A stretch of DNA of 21,857 nt from Oscillospiraceae bacterium (GTDB lineage Bacteria; Bacillota_A; Clostridia; Oscillospirales; Oscillospiraceae): assembly GCA_017381835.1 (NCBI GenBank), contig JAFOBK010000040.1, positions 1 through 21,857 on the forward strand, given 5' to 3'. Shown here piece after piece: positions 8,102-13,998 of this stretch (within the stretch, counting starts at the first letter, position 1; every line of letters begins with the position of its first letter). The translations under genes were made by a program, and so were the position numbers. A model generated the notes under the pieces. The model did no database searches. It had not been told where the DNA came from and was given only the letters and a program-made list of their open reading frames with translations.

Positions 8102-8187
8102 TTTTCTTCCCTCTTAAGCGAGGGAAGAAAATAGATGTAGCCACCAGTTTTTGAACTGGTGGCAGCAAGTGTCCACCGGACACTTGC
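8102..8187. repeat. Three consecutive perfect hairpins
   Basis: Stems of 12 bp (8102-8113/8120-8131), 9 bp (8141-8149/8154-8162) and 10 bp (8165-8174/8178-8187), all without mismatch. None has a proper T tract, so they are not standard terminators. One of them may still end the ZIP transcript. Confidence 0.7.
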
Positions 8188-8217
8188 ATAGAAATGGGTT
8201 CGAGTCCTGCCTGCGCA

Positions 8218-8254
8218 AAAAACCTCCCGACCCCAATGGGGTCGGGAGGTTTTT
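8218..8254. terminator. Strong bidirectional terminator (tRNA terminator)
   Basis: Perfect 17-bp stem, 8218-8234 with 8238-8254, and a 3-nt loop. The stem is bordered by A5 on one arm and T5 on the other, so it can act on both strands. It lies directly after the CCA end of the minus-strand tRNA-Leu fragment, as expected for the original tRNA terminator. Confidence 0.88.
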
Positions 8255-8302
8255 GGTGCGGGCAACAGGACTCGAACCTGCACGCTCTCGCAGTGGAACC
8301 TA
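8255..8302 (-). pseudogene. tRNA-Leu(UAG) 3' half, presumed att site
   Basis: Reading the minus strand from 8302: anticodon-loop remainder TAGGT, anticodon stem TCCAC, a variable arm TGCGAGAGCGT, T-arm GCAGG-TTCGAGT-CCTGT, acceptor strand TGCCCGC, discriminator A and encoded CCA. No matching 5' half (it should begin GCGGGCA) lies upstream. The sequence changes at the anticodon into TAAGGGTGATG. A truncated tRNA 3' end of this kind is the duplicate left when an element inserts at the anticodon loop. The intact tRNA-Leu would be at the far end of the element. Confidence 0.75.
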
Positions 8303-8331
8303 AGGGTGATGTCACCTTAGTGAAGGTTTTT
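8301..8331 (+). repeat. 31-bp dispersed repeat, copy 1
   Basis: Matches 10419-10449 in 28 of 31 positions, same orientation. It begins at the tRNA breakpoint and contains a dyad (TAAGG...CCTTA around a TGATGT core). Confidence 0.75.
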
Positions 8332-8335
8332 CGTA

Positions 8336-8360
8336 GTCGTCAAAAGATGATCAAAAGATA
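8336..8360 (+). repeat. 25-bp direct repeat with two CAAAAGAT iterons, copy 1
   Basis: Identical over 25 bp to 8444-8468. It contains CAAAAGAT at 8341 and 8352, spaced 11 bp (one helical turn). Position and form fit arm-type binding sites of a tyrosine recombinase. Confidence 0.7.
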
Positions 8361-8443
8361 CATGACAACTATTTTCGCAATATTTGTTTAATAGTATTGG
8401 GTGATTTCTGCAATCTAGGAACAATTCTGCCCTCATTTTTAAG

Positions 8444-8480
8444 GTCGTCAAAAGATGATCAAAAGATAACCAAAAGATAA
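8444..8480 (+). repeat. 25-bp direct repeat with three CAAAAGAT iterons, copy 2
   Basis: The first 25 bp are identical to 8336-8360. Iterons start at 8449, 8460 and 8471, each 11 bp apart. Confidence 0.7.
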
Positions 8481-8498
8481 GGATTAACAAGTTCACAA

Positions 8499-10022
8499 TT
8501 ATTGCATTTGCTTCTTCAATTGTTCCATTACTACTTGTAGCTTTGTAAGAAATTCGATGCTGTCGACCTGCAAAGTATATGCTGTTGACGGTCCACTACC
8601 GATCTTTCGAATCAAGTGGGATTCCTCCAAAGATTGGACAGCTTTTCTGGTTGCGTAATCCGTGATTCCCAGTGCATCCTTGATATTCTTTATCGATGGG
8701 GTTCTATTCCCCTTTGCGATAAAACGAAGAATGCTTTTTTCGTCTGTTGTCAAGCCTGGATAAGAATCGGCTAGGTCAATATTCCAAACTCTGATCTCAG
8801 TATGCTCAAGATCCGATATGACTTCTGGACGCCGGTAGTCATGCTGCATTGCAGTTTTATAAATTAGGGGACCACCAAAACCTTGCCGCTCAGACATACC
8901 CAACAGACGGAACAGCTTCATGATTACTTCGTTGCGGGGCCTTGAATCGCCACCGACCCAGAACTGCTGCGGAGATACTAACATCTTACCAGGGTTGGTG
9001 AATCGGAACCACCCATCATACACATCAATTTTAGTAGAAGGATAGCCGAGAATATAATCTGCGTGTGCAAGACAGTTGACCAAACACTCACGAATAGTTT
9101 CGTCAAAAGCAGATGTTGGAATTCTGAGTTGCTGTCCATCAAGCTGGAAGCCTTCCTGTAGCAACAGCCGCATCTTCTCATAGACAATACGGTAGAAATT
9201 AAAAAGATTCATTTCGTCATCGCTGGGATCATCATCAGATACACGATCCGACCATCTTGGATTGTTGCCACGGTGATTGAAAAAATCGACATGATAGTGC
9301 GGAAACAGCTCTTTAATAGAATTAACCTTTCCAAGGAAAAGAAGTGTACCGCGTTTGATTTTGAGCTCACCCGTTGAACGTACCCGCGTACAAGCACCTA
9401 TTTCGATCAGAAACTCGGTATTGTCCATTTCAAGATAGCGTTTCTTCGGGAAGCGAAGATTCACCCGTTCCTTAAAGGAAAGGACGGAATTCTGATCCAG
9501 ATCCTCTGTAGAGAAGCCATCTGCATCTAAGGAATCTTGTCCTGGTTGGGCATTACGCATCAGGGCCGCCAGCTCTTCCCTTGTGGCTCTTCTATCACCG
9601 TCTCCGGTTCTGATCCAGGTGTTCTCATATTTTCCAGCAGTGTAAATTGGCTTCATACTTTCAGGTGCCTCTTTCATACATACGATGATGACGGATTTTC
9701 CATCAATAATATATGTATGCACATCCTGATTGTCGATATTCCTATAATTTACCTTGCTGGGGTTGGATACATTGTTCCATAGATCGGTTAGCACCTTATC
9801 CGGATTATTCACACCTTTGATCGTGTTGCATGGATACCCTTCTTCGACACCAAGAATAATAATACCACCGGAAGTGTTGCTGAATGATGAGTAAGTTTCC
9901 CAGAACGAGGCAGGAAGATCGGATGATTTTTTCAATTCTACCCAATATTTTTCATGAATATTGATAAGAAAGTTCTTCAATTCGTCCTGAGAAAAATGCT
10001 CCAATTGGATGGTATTGTTCAT
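8499..10022 (-). CDS. AlbA_2 / HATPase_c_4 ATP-binding putative transcriptional regulator
   Basis: A 507-residue cytoplasmic protein with three parts. The N-terminal AlbA_2 (Schlafen-type) nucleic-acid-binding domain spans about residues 5-130 and has YWVELKKSSD and FSNTSGGIIILGVEE. The middle region of about 150-410 has FDETIRECLVNCLAHADY near 305-322, the asparagine-bearing ATPase motif of HATPase_c_4. The C-terminal winged helix (about 425-480) has ITDYATRKAVQSLEESHLIRKIG. Such proteins are common in mobile islands; roles as regulators or in defence have been suggested for relatives, and none can be assigned here. ATG 10022 is preceded by AAGGAGAG at 7 nt. A weak promoter (TTGGAT-16-TATACC, 10082-10055 minus) is possible. 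The gene lies between two 31-bp direct repeats. Confidence 0.85.
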   Translation of the reverse strand: MNNTIQLEHFSQDELKNFLINIHEKYWVELKKSSDLPASFWETYSSFSNTSGGIIILGVEEGYPCNTIKGVNNPDKVLTDLWNNVSNPSKVNYRNIDNQDVHTYIIDGKSVIIVCMKEAPESMKPIYTAGKYENTWIRTGDGDRRATREELAALMRNAQPGQDSLDADGFSTEDLDQNSVLSFKERVNLRFPKKRYLEMDNTEFLIEIGACTRVRSTGELKIKRGTLLFLGKVNSIKELFPHYHVDFFNHRGNNPRWSDRVSDDDPSDDEMNLFNFYRIVYEKMRLLLQEGFQLDGQQLRIPTSAFDETIRECLVNCLAHADYILGYPSTKIDVYDGWFRFTNPGKMLVSPQQFWVGGDSRPRNEVIMKLFRLLGMSERQGFGGPLIYKTAMQHDYRRPEVISDLEHTEIRVWNIDLADSYPGLTTDEKSILRFIAKGNRTPSIKNIKDALGITDYATRKAVQSLEESHLIRKIGSGPSTAYTLQVDSIEFLTKLQVVMEQLKKQMQ

Positions 10023-10227
10023 ATATTCTCTCCTTCTACTGCACTTCTTAACCCGGTATAATGTGCATTTCAACTGATCCAAAAGTCCAAAAAAGCCAGA
10101 AAAATGTTGTTTCTAAAAGTATATCACATTGATCCTAAAAATGCAATTATTACTCTTTTTTGCCACAAAACTGGATAAGGCATGAATAAATGATCTGTAC
10201 TCATTTATGTGTCTGTTGTGTGATAAA

Positions 10228-10267
10228 CCGCTGCAAGCTCATCCCAGAAAGGTTGAGTTTGCAGCGG
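10228..10267. repeat. 14-bp imperfect hairpin
   Basis: CCGCTGCAAGCTCA pairs with TGAGTTTGCAGCGG (one G-T pair) around a 12-nt loop. There is no T tract. It may be the remains of a terminator of a lost gene. Confidence 0.5.
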
Positions 10268-10418
10268 TGCTCGGTTTGCTTGCGGAATACACTTTGCACA
10301 CCCGTTATTGCAGGAACAGATAATAACAGGAGATATTATTCTGACTGATGGGTGACATGTTAATTTGGTGGAGGATTTCTCCATTAGTTTGAAAAGGTAC
10401 TGTAGTAGATTTTGTCTG

Positions 10419-10449
10419 TAAGGGTGATGTCCCTTTAGTAAAGGTTTTT
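10419..10449 (+). repeat. 31-bp dispersed repeat, copy 2
   Basis: 28 of 31 bases match 8301-8331. Here the dyad is cleaner: AAGGG-TGATGT-CCCTT. Confidence 0.75.
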
Positions 10450-10526
10450 GCAGGAAATAATATTCCTTCGGATACCTTTTCCTTTACAACAATATTCGAA
10501 AATGATAAACTTATTTCTAGCGTGGA

Positions 10527-10557
10527 AAAACCGGTAAGATCAATACTTACCGGTTTT
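10527..10557 (-). terminator. Terminator of the XRE-sigma operon
   Basis: Perfect 12-bp stem, 10527-10538 with 10546-10557, and a 7-nt loop. On the minus strand it runs into TTTTTCC. The stem overlaps the stop codon of the sigma gene. Confidence 0.85.
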
Positions 10558-11125
10558 ACAGCCAATCTGAAATTTGGAAGCCTTGCTCCTTCAGGTGATG
10601 AATGGCATTGCGCTTTGCCCGTGTTAAGCGCATTCTTACACTTTGAGGTTTAATACCTAAAGATGCGGCCAATTCCGCATCAGACCAGTCCAAAACATAT
10701 TTCTGCTCTAGAAGCAGCCGATCTTCAACAGGCAGTTTAGCCCACATATTGCGTAAGTGTTCTAGTTTTATGTGCCTCAAAGCTACACTTTCAGGCAATT
10801 GACTTTCTTCAATGGTAAGGTATGTGTCTACATCCTCAAAGGGTACCATTGTATAAAGCGATTGCCTTTTTGTATATGTATAGGAAAGATTTCTTATGAC
10901 TGCTTTTGCGTATTGGACTCGTTCGTGTGGCAGAAGGGTACGGAATTTATCCATGCGATCTATGATTCGTACCAATGCTTCATAGACGATATCTTCAACA
11001 TCTTCATGTAAAGAAAGGTATCGCCAAGCTTCAGCGTACATAAACAGTTTGTGTTTTTGGAAGAATTCAGAAATAATGACATTGTCTTCCGGGCCGTCAA
11101 TTGCACTGGTCATGATAGGAAGCAT
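10556..11125 (-). CDS. ECF-like sigma-70 family RNA polymerase sigma factor
   Basis: A 189-residue protein with sigma region 2 (about residues 20-80, DVEDIVYEALVRIIDR) and region 4 (about 135-180, LPVEDRLLLEQKYVLDWSDAELAASLGIKPQSVRMRLTRAKR, which has the region 4.2 HTH). It has no region 1 or 3, as in ECF sigmas. The ATG at 11125 has AAAAGG 8 nt upstream; the ATG at 11113 has none. It lies 18 nt downstream of the XRE gene, and so is in an operon with a repressor, not an anti-sigma factor. It resembles the second sigma factor at 11764-12285 in size, layout and C-terminal end (GFQISDWL versus GLRFEDFLL). Confidence 0.85.
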   Translation of the reverse strand: MLPIMTSAIDGPEDNVIISEFFQKHKLFMYAEAWRYLSLHEDVEDIVYEALVRIIDRMDKFRTLLPHERVQYAKAVIRNLSYTYTKRQSLYTMVPFEDVDTYLTIEESQLPESVALRHIKLEHLRNMWAKLPVEDRLLLEQKYVLDWSDAELAASLGIKPQSVRMRLTRAKRNAIHHLKEQGFQISDWL

Positions 11126-11143
11126 AGATAAAACCTTTTAAAC

Positions 11144-11482
11144 TTATTCTTCTAAGAAAGCGTCGATCAAAGAAAGCAGCATCTCACGTTTTGTGGGGCT
11201 GAGCTTGCTGCAGCGAGTCATTAGTGTGTAGTAGTTAACATTATTGCAGAACTCACTATCAATTGGAAAAGCCTTGCCATTTCCAACATTATCCAGCAGA
11301 AAGTCAATACTTACACCAAAATAATGGGAAATTGATAACAGGGTGTCATAACCGGGCATAGAACTTCCGTTTTCATATTGAGAGATACAGGAATCTGACA
11401 CGTGTAAGATATTAGCCAGTTGCTTCTTTGTCAATTCCCTGCTTTCTCTAAGCTGTGTCAGTCTCTTTGAAAAACCGTTCAC
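11144..11482 (-). CDS. XRE-family helix-turn-helix regulator
   Basis: A 112-residue protein. Residues about 6-62 are a Cro/CI-type HTH (LTKKQLANILHVSDSCISQY, then GSSMPGYDTLLSISHYFGVSIDFLL). The C-terminal 45 residues are helical and probably form a dimerisation or sensing part. The start is GTG 11482, with AAGGGG 9 nt upstream; no ATG gives a complete HTH. It is the first gene of a two-gene unit with the sigma factor at 10556-11125, and is likely a repressor of its own operon or of the divergent one. Confidence 0.88.
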   Translation of the reverse strand: MNGFSKRLTQLRESRELTKKQLANILHVSDSCISQYENGSSMPGYDTLLSISHYFGVSIDFLLDNVGNGKAFPIDSEFCNNVNYYTLMTRCSKLSPTKREMLLSLIDAFLEE

Positions 11483-11578
11483 AATTCTCGCCCCTTCTTG
11501 CCTTAGTTTACGTTATTGTACTACATCTTTCGCCTTGATTTACGAAACCGAAGTAATAACGTGGTTGACCGGCAAAAA

Positions 11579-11595
11579 CCGAAGAGACGCTTCGG
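11579..11595. terminator. Small hairpin in the divergent sigma region
   Basis: 6-bp stem with a 5-nt loop, followed on the plus strand by CTTTTCT and on the minus strand by TTTTTG. It could be a terminator-like attenuator on either strand. Confidence 0.4.
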
Positions 11596-11724
11596 CTTTT
11601 CTGCGATACATAAGTAAAAATTATTTGGTTGGATGGATTATCAAAATAATTGGTTGCAGTTTTCAAATTCGTTTGTTTTTGTCATTAAGGTGTTGAGTTT
11701 GGCAAAATATAGAGGTATAAATAA

Positions 11725-11754
11725 ATGACAATAAGAGAGAAAGAACAAGAGTAA
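11725..11754 (+). other. Nine-codon leader frame, in frame with the sigma gene
   Basis: ATG at 11725 has GAGG 9 nt upstream and encodes MTIREKEQE followed by TAA (11752-11754). The sigma reading frame continues in the same phase after this stop. It is either a leader peptide coupled to the sigma gene or the true N-terminus of the sigma factor interrupted by a stop. Confidence 0.45.
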
Positions 11755-11763
11755 CAGGTAACA

Positions 11764-12285
11764 TTGGATACGATATATTTGGAGCATCGGAACTATATGC
11801 TTAGCATTGCCAGGTCCTATATTGATGATGCACAAGTGAGTGAAGATGTTTTTCATAATGCCTTTATTTCCGTTATTCGCAATCAGGAACGGGTAATGCA
11901 GCTTCCGCCGCCCAAGCTGAAAGCTTACCTTCTTTTGGCAGTACGTCATGCCAGCATCGATTATCTGCGTAAAGAACGCAGAATGAATCTTGTGGATGTT
12001 TCTGACGATGTGCTGATGTATCTGATCGCAAACTCCCGGGAGGTGCTGAGTACATCTGAAATGCCATTTCAGACAGTAGAGTTTTACGAAGTAATTCGCA
12101 AAATGCCCACAGAAGATCAGACTCTATTGATAGGCAAGCACATAATTGGGCTGGATTCTAATGAATTGGCACAGATTTTGGACTGCAAACCCGGTACAGT
12201 CAGAGTTAAGCTGCATCGGGCCAATAAACGGGCGTTTGAATTGTTTACATCCCTTGGCTTACGCTTTGAAGATTTTCTGCTATAA
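11764..12285 (+). CDS. ECF-like sigma factor, heads anti-sigma operon
   Basis: A 173-residue sigma-70 family protein as called from TTG 11764. Region 2 is at about residues 7-75 (YIDDAQVSEDVFHNAFISVI, then KAYLLLAVRHASIDYLRKER) and region 4 at about 115-162 (MPTEDQTLLIGKHIIGL, NELAQILDCKPGTVRVKLHR). The start is uncertain. The TTG has only AGG 5 nt upstream, the next ATG (11797) would cut into region 2, and a well-placed ATG at 11725 is separated by an in-frame TAA. The next gene, 43 nt downstream, is a membrane anti-sigma-like protein, so this looks like a signal-responsive sigma/anti-sigma pair. It is the best candidate for reading the TGTAAC-N17-CGCT sites further right. Confidence 0.82.
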   Translation: MDTIYLEHRNYMLSIARSYIDDAQVSEDVFHNAFISVIRNQERVMQLPPPKLKAYLLLAVRHASIDYLRKERRMNLVDVSDDVLMYLIANSREVLSTSEMPFQTVEFYEVIRKMPTEDQTLLIGKHIIGLDSNELAQILDCKPGTVRVKLHRANKRAFELFTSLGLRFEDFLL

Positions 12286-12328
12286 CATGTGAACAGTACA
12301 ATCAATATGGATGAGTTGGAGGATATAT

Positions 12329-13078
12329 ATGGATAATCCTAATATTAGTGAAACATCCCGCGAAAAGCTGGAGGATGCTGCGGCTTTTGTTATTATGGAG
12401 CAGTATGCAAAGGCGCTGAATGCGGGAATCAATAAAAGAATGGAAGACTGCGCAGAAGAAGTTTTTCCCGAAGAACTGGACAAACGCTGCCGGGCACTGA
12501 TTGCGCAGGCAAGCAGAAAGGCTCAGAATAAAAAACGCAGAAAAAGCGCGCTGCGTGTACTTCGCAGTGCTGCCGTCGTGGCACTTGTGATGCTCAGCCT
12601 GTGCAGTGTTTTGTTTGTTTCTGTGGATGCGTTTCGCGTTCCCGTTATGAATTTCTTCATCGAGAAAACAGACCGCTATTGGCAGATGACGGCTAATCCC
12701 AAAGAAGATACCATTCCGGTGAGGTATGACACAGAGAATCCACTGGATGGCATTATTGCTGATATATTTGAATTAACAAGCCTGAGTGGGTCTGTGGAAT
12801 CTGGTGACTTGCTGGCAATATACAATTATGGAGATAACGTAGAGCTTACTTTGCTTGTGAACTTCTCATTTAGCAACACGCAGATTGATGGAGAAGATTC
12901 GATAATCACCGATACAAAAGTTGCTGATCACGCTGGACAATTGTATGTGGAGGGAGATTCTATTCGCTTGGTATGGCTAGATGAAAATGTATCCCGTGCT
13001 TTTGGTATTTGTGCGAAGAATGTTTCAGAAGAAACTGTCACATATATTGCAGAGGAATTTGCTCAGTATTTTGACTGA
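12329..13078 (+). CDS. Single-pass membrane protein, probable anti-sigma factor (DUF4367-like)
   Basis: A 249-residue protein. It has a cytoplasmic N-terminus of about 75 residues, helical and ending in KKRRK, one transmembrane segment at about 79-99 (VLRSAAVVALVMLSLCSVLF), and an extracellular domain of about 150 residues. Just after the membrane it carries VDAFRVPVMNFFIEKTDRY, a pattern of DUF4367-type proteins encoded next to ECF sigma factors. The expected role is to hold the sigma factor encoded by the preceding gene and release it when the outer domain senses a signal. There is no CHCC zinc motif of the ZAS class. ATG 12329 is chosen over ATG 12311, because GGAGG ends 6 nt before it. 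Confidence 0.75.
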   Translation: MDNPNISETSREKLEDAAAFVIMEQYAKALNAGINKRMEDCAEEVFPEELDKRCRALIAQASRKAQNKKRRKSALRVLRSAAVVALVMLSLCSVLFVSVDAFRVPVMNFFIEKTDRYWQMTANPKEDTIPVRYDTENPLDGIIADIFELTSLSGSVESGDLLAIYNYGDNVELTLLVNFSFSNTQIDGEDSIITDTKVADHAGQLYVEGDSIRLVWLDENVSRAFGICAKNVSEETVTYIAEEFAQYFD

Positions 13079-13142
13079 TATGGTTGCATTTTTTTTCCTC
13101 TTTAGTTTCTCTCAACGAGACATACTTAAAGGAGGAGAAATA

Positions 13143-13553
13143 ATGAAACGTATATTTTGTCTCGTTTTGGCTATTCTGCTTGTGACAGTATCTGTAACAC
13201 CGGTACTGGCAGCAGAAGGTGAATCGGTGGTTATGCCCAGATATTCCTACATTGTGGAAATGTGCTCCGGTCTTCAAATTGGTACATTAGGATTGTCTGC
13301 CTGCCAAGCAAATTGCTATATTCAGAATGCTGACCATATTGTGCTGACGGCTAAATTGCAGCAGTACAATGGTTCAACGTGGACAACTGTAAAGACATGG
13401 ACTGCGACAGGTACGAATTATGCTTCTATCAGCAAGAATTATGCGGTGTACAGTGGTTACACCTATTGTCTAAGAGCAACTTGTGCCGTATTTGATGCCG
13501 ATGGAAAAGTGATTGAGAACGGAACTTGTTATAGCAACCAGGTAACCTATTAA
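13143..13553 (+). CDS. Small secreted six-cysteine protein of unknown function
   Basis: A 136-residue protein with a signal peptide (KR, then a hydrophobic core, cleavage probably after V21-L22-A23). The mature part has six cysteines (41, 54, 58, 109, 114, 129) and alternating polar/hydrophobic strands such as HIVLTAKLQQYNGSTWTTVK, suggesting a beta-sandwich held by disulfides. Family not recognised. The start is fixed by AAGGAGGAG 7 nt upstream of ATG 13143. It lies 64 nt after the anti-sigma gene and before a strong terminator, so it is the last gene of the sigma operon. It could be a ligand, a sensor partner or an effector of that system. Confidence 0.75.
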   Translation: MKRIFCLVLAILLVTVSVTPVLAAEGESVVMPRYSYIVEMCSGLQIGTLGLSACQANCYIQNADHIVLTAKLQQYNGSTWTTVKTWTATGTNYASISKNYAVYSGYTYCLRATCAVFDADGKVIENGTCYSNQVTY

Positions 13554-13562
13554 TAGAAGAGA

Positions 13563-13592
13563 AAGTCTCCCTTCGGGGAGACTTCTTTTTTT
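13563..13592 (+). terminator. Terminator of the sigma/anti-sigma operon
   Basis: Perfect 9-bp stem, 13563-13571 with 13576-13584, around a TTCG tetraloop. It is followed by TCTTTTTTT, 9 nt after the stop. Confidence 0.95.
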
Positions 13593-13599
13593 GTGCCGA

Positions 13600-13628
13600 T
13601 GTAACAAAAAAACGTATTTGCACGCTGT
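13600..13628 (+). promoter_or_regulatory. Putative ECF promoter A (XRE/zinc-ribbon operon)
   Basis: TGTAAC (13600-13605), 17-nt spacer, CGCTGT (13623-13628). The same pattern and spacing occur at 14249 and 21738. The spacer shares AAAA and GTATTT with site B. It lies 106 nt upstream of ATG 13735, directly after the previous operon's terminator. Confidence 0.6.
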
Positions 13629-13734
13629 TATTCAACAGAATAAATACCTCCAGATATTCCTGAGATATACCTCATGGTGTATGCCTCCAATGGTTGTTAG
13701 AATTCTGCCAAATTCTGACAAAAGGAGACAAATT

Positions 13735-13998
13735 ATGAGAAAGCAATACACAAAAGTGCTGAAAACAGTATTTCATCAAAAACTGTTTCGCGCGAGGGTG
13801 GATCTTGGGATCACGCAAGAGGAGATGGCATATAAACTCGCCATGGCAAGTCGTACGTATGTAGACCTGGATCACGGAAAGACATGCTGCAGCGCACTGA
13901 CTTTGGCGCTGTTTCTGATATATATTTGTGCTGATCCGCTGGGATTTCTGGAGGAATTGCGTGATGCCTTTGAAAGAGAAAACAGCCAGGCCGCGTAA
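13735..13998 (+). CDS. Small XRE-family HTH protein
   Basis: An 87-residue protein, mostly one Cro/CI-type HTH (about residues 10-70: LGITQEEMAYKLAMASRTYVD, then DHGKTCCSALTLALFLIYIC and a short helical tail). The start is ATG 13735 with AAGGAG 8 nt upstream; a longer in-frame frame upstream crosses promoter A and is not used. It overlaps the next gene by 35 nt, so the two are translationally coupled. It probably acts as a local DNA-binding regulator; its target is unknown. Confidence 0.82.
   Translation: MRKQYTKVLKTVFHQKLFRARVDLGITQEEMAYKLAMASRTYVDLDHGKTCCSALTLALFLIYICADPLGFLEELRDAFERENSQAA

Larger units (their letters stand above)
7994..8498. other. Gene-free junction between chromosome and island
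   Basis: 505 bp with no convincing gene. From left to right: two near-identical 37- and 39-bp repeats (8017-8053, 8056-8094); three perfect hairpins (8102-8131, 8141-8162, 8165-8187); a T-arm-like sequence on the plus strand (8196-8216); a bidirectional terminator (8218-8254); a tRNA-Leu 3' fragment on the minus strand (8255-8302); one copy of a 31-bp dispersed repeat (8301-8331); and two clusters of CAAAAGAT iterons (8336-8360, 8444-8480). An open frame at 8194-8391 runs through these elements and is not a gene. Confidence 0.8.
10083..10555. other. Gene-free region between AlbA_2 gene and sigma factor
   Basis: 473 bp. It contains a 14-bp imperfect hairpin (10228-10241/10254-10267, one G-T pair), copy 2 of the 31-bp repeat (10419-10449), and a terminator for the sigma gene (10527-10557). 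A plus-strand frame from about 10395 to the terminator reads KGDVPLVKVFAGNNIPSD and similar, but has an upstream in-frame stop and no start or ribosome site. A minus-strand frame of 86 codons (10305-10565) overlaps the sigma gene and terminator. I treat both as non-genes or gene relics. Confidence 0.65.
11483..11763. other. Divergent intergenic region between the two sigma operons
   Basis: 281 bp. A hairpin CCGAAG-AGACG-CTTCGG (11579-11595) is bordered by A/T runs and could be a bidirectional terminator or operator. Repeated AT-rich blocks around 11615-11655 (TTATTTGGTTG, AATAATTGGTTG) may be regulator sites. A nine-codon reading frame with its own ribosome site is at 11725-11754. No clear vegetative promoter stands out for either direction. 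Confidence 0.55.

Noticed and set aside
8141..8216. Possible complete tRNA on the plus strand
   Set aside because: There are hairpins and a T-arm-like GGGTTCGAGTCC, but no matching acceptor 5' strand, the T-stem pairs poorly, and no anticodon arm of the right size is present.
8194..8391. 65-codon plus-strand frame reading QQDSNL, then KGDVTLVKVF
   Set aside because: It is a translation of the terminator, tRNA fragment, 31-bp repeat and iterons; no ribosome site. A known kind of false protein at tRNA ends.
10305..10565. 86-codon minus-strand frame
   Set aside because: Overlaps the sigma gene's stop codon and terminator and covers the 31-bp repeat; no ribosome site and no recognisable family. 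A relic cannot be fully excluded.
13591..13734. 48-codon upstream extension of the small XRE gene
   Set aside because: It would cross promoter A and start inside the previous terminator region; ATG 13735 has a proper AAGGAG.
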